In this document: one piece after another, positions 61,873 through 64,000 of the stretch
Numbering within the stretch: the stretch's first letter is position 1
Layout of the letters: each line of letters opens with the position of its first letter
Source of the DNA: Maniola hyperantus
Taxonomy: Eukaryota; Arthropoda; Insecta; Lepidoptera; Nymphalidae
Direction of reading: 5' to 3'
DNA: 64,000 nucleotides
Assembly (NCBI RefSeq): GCF_902806685.2
Contig: NC_048562.1
Coordinates: forward strand, 3,742,520-3,806,519
The notes under the pieces: generated by a model
What the model saw: only the letters and a program-made list of their open reading frames with translations
Databases searched by the model: none
What the model was told of the DNA's origin: nothing
Program-made: the position numbers and the translations under genes

Positions 61873-61935
61873 TATTATCTAATTATATTAATGTTATCTA
61901 AATTGCACCCGTGCGAAGCCAAGGCTAGACTAGTT
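61873..61935 (+). repeat. 3' end of the actagcgacccgcc Helitron-like family
   Basis: 'gcacccgtgcgaagccaagg' followed by 'ctagactagtt'; body absent. Confidence 0.55.
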
Positions 61936-62087
61936 ATAAAATAATAGTAATAATAGAAAAATTAAACAAACATGTAACCATCATGTACGATATGTAGGTT
62001 CAGTGATAAAACGCCCTAACATGTTTGTTTACATGATTATCAACGACCAAACATGACAGTATGACAATCCGGTTGATATATCATATA

Positions 62088-62283
62088 CTAGCTGATGCCC
62101 GCGACTTCGTCCGCGTGGAATTATGTTTTAAAAAATTCCCGTGGGAACTCTATGATTTTCCGGGAAATATACCCGTCGTTAAATATACCCGTGCAAAAAT
62201 CAAGTCAATCCGTTGCGCCGTTGCGACGTGATTGAAGGACAAACCAACAAACCAACAAACAAACACACTTTTACATCTATATA
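62088..62283 (-). mobile_element. Lep1-like Helitron variant
   Basis: ctagctgatgcccgcgactt, 'gggaactctatgattttccg', 'gttgcgacgtgattgaagga' and 'caaacaaacacacttttaca'. Confidence 0.75.
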
Positions 62284-62917
62284 TATTATATATAAAATTC
62301 AAAGTCCTGACTGACTGACATAAATATACAGGGTTACAGGGAAATAGGACACGATCCCGTTAAGGGGTTATAGTACAGGACATTAGCTATCAAACGACCC
62401 CTAAAGTGCTTATGCAAAAGTGTATCGTTTTCGAGTTATTCATTTTTTATTTTATTCTTGGTAAAGGAGTGTTTGCCACTTTAAAAATTATTAAAAAAAA
62501 GGAACAAGGTTTTTAGCAGATTTTTTTTATTTCTTGCTAGTACATATCCTTGTTAATAATAAACAGTTATAAAACAAGAAAAATCTTCAAGCATTTTAAA
62601 ATTACAGCCCAAAAACTGTACAAGTTTTCGATTTTTAAATTTAATTCTTTGAATAACTTGCAAATTTTCTGTAAAAATTACTATGGCACCTATCCTGCGG
62701 ATTATTTTAAAAACATCTACGTTTCGTTAGGTATCCATTGATACAAAAAATTTACAGAAAAAATCATAAAATCAAGAAAAAATTACACAACAAAGAGACC
62801 AGGTAGAAAATTCTAACAAATGCTATTGCCAAATAATTAAATCAGAATCAATGTAAAAACGAGTTTAATGCAAAATCGTTGCAGATTATTTTTCAATGAG
62901 GTCAAAAGGTGATATAA
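62284..62917. other. AT-rich stretch with transposon-end motifs
   Basis: 62292-62312 repeats the 'attcaaagtcctgactgact' block seen inverted near 9630. At 62327 'tacagggttacagggaaata' resembles the terminus of the repeat at 2083. The rest has no gene; a 63-codon frame at 62550 is Phe/Asn/Lys-rich. Confidence 0.4.
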
Positions 62918-63356
62918 AATCAGTCAAGTGCGAGTCGGGCTCGCACACGAAGGATTCCGTACCATCGTACAAGAAATAACACTTTTTAATTTTTTTTAAT
63001 TTTTAAGGCGGCCATTTTGTCATTTTTAGTAAGTATTTGTTGTTATAGCAGCCGTAAAAATATACATTCTGTGAAAATTCACGTCGCAATGGTGCAACGG
63101 GTTGACGTGAATTTGCATGTGTATTGATAAAGACCTGGAGAGTAACATAGGCTAGTTTTTATCCCGGAAAATCAAAGAGTTCCCACGGGATTTTTAAAAA
63201 ACCTAATTCCACGCGGGCATTAGTAATATTTAAAAAAACTTTTGGGAATTATGCTAAACATGAATTTGTGGAATGTATCACAAAAAAAGTTTTATTTCTT
63301 TTGTGATAGTACTGAACCCTTCGTGAGCGAGTCCGCCACGCACTTAGCTGGTTTTC
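62918..63356. repeat. family G remnant split by a Lep1 fragment
   Basis: 'cagtcaagtgcgagtcgggc' with 'tcgcacacgaagga' at the left, and 'gaacccttcgtgagcgagtc' with 'cgcacttagctggtttt' at the right, in opposite orientations. 63078-63224 is Lep1 ('aatttgcatgtgtattgata' to 'aattccacgcgggcatta'). Confidence 0.55.
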
Positions 63357-64000
63357 ATGTGTAATCTCGGTTCGATAGTCTTAAAAATATTATTGTTGAA
63401 AACAACATCCATTTTAAAGTCATAAATTCGATTCCCGGTAGACTTGAGGCATCATAATGCATTAGTAACATAAAACCTGCGTGTTTGTTTGTTTGCTTTA
63501 TTGATAGCTCCGACGGCATTGTTAGGATGGGGGTGCAACGAGTTTTTCAAACAATGGTAAGTAAGTACTGATTCTGATCTTTTGGAGATCGCCCGTGAAC
63601 GGATCCTCCTTTGTGGCGTCGAATCAAAACTTAAAATTAATTTTAAAAATGTGTTATTTTTTACGATTATACCTATCTTTTATTACGACTTTTCTTTCAC
63701 CCTATCGGAAACATCACGGACATCGGAAAGCGACTTTATTTTATACTATGTGGAGATAGAGATATTCTGGTTATAAAAATCATATTACCTATAAGCTATA
63801 AACAAACTAAGTGCTTTTCTATGTATTCTGCTAATTCTGTACCGATGTTGAAAATAATAAAATGTTTATACTTAACTTATAAGAAAGCAATTTGACTCAG
63901 TGTACCGCCAGCTTAGCAGCTCACGATGCTTTTAGCGCTTTTTAGCGTGAAATTATCCGTGTTTGGTTATCCGCGGACGTGCGAACTTCTGCCGTCTCGG
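63357..64000. other. no supported gene at window end
   Basis: 63720-63770 contains 'gaaagcgactttattttata', matching the Helitron-like end at about 18040. A 64-codon frame at 63582-63776 overlaps it and is not called. The last 100 bp are higher in GC with no recognised feature. Confidence 0.4.

Overview
The window looks like a lepidopteran (moth or butterfly) nuclear genome: AT-rich, almost gene-free and packed with interspersed repeats. The diagnostic repeats are Lep1-like Helitron remnants (ends reading gatgcccgcgacttcgtccg or its complement, inserted between A and T and ending CTAG), a 0.4-0.5 kb family bounded by 'gggttccgtacctcaaaagg' and 'cgagtcaggctcgcgca' (called family G here), three tRNA-derived SINE families (SINE-R, SINE-P, SINE-L), RTE-type LINE 3' ends with (TGA)n tails, Jockey/CR1-type LINE tails, and at least eight families of inverted-repeat MITEs.

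The only host protein gene I can support is an ephrin on the minus strand at 54278-55060. It is a complete 260-codon reading frame in one uninterrupted exon: signal peptide, cysteine-bearing ephrin domain, Pro/Thr stalk and a hydrophobic C-terminal tail typical of GPI anchoring. A CpG-rich block at about 55438-55625 lies upstream and is a candidate promoter or 5' exon. No complete tRNA, rRNA or other RNA gene was found.

Layout: 1-38 kb is a dense mosaic of mobile elements, many nested. It includes a broken LINE reverse transcriptase (21.3-23.0 kb) and a composite MITE holding four tandem copies of a second MITE (19.4-20.3 kb). From 38 to 54 kb, downstream of the ephrin gene, sequence is mostly unique and AT-rich with scattered MITEs, foldback elements and short hairpins, and could hold the gene's 3' UTR or regulatory DNA. 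From 56.5 to 64 kb repeats dominate again: a Lep1 with two MITEs inside it, a second Lep1 split by a retroelement, and a young non-autonomous LTR retroelement (58861-61348) with two 292-bp LTRs differing at three positions.

There are no operons or pathways to reconstruct. Relations between features are insertion order (which element sits inside which) and the isolation of the ephrin gene. Family names are from memory of lepidopteran repeats plus structure seen in the sequence; no database was searched.
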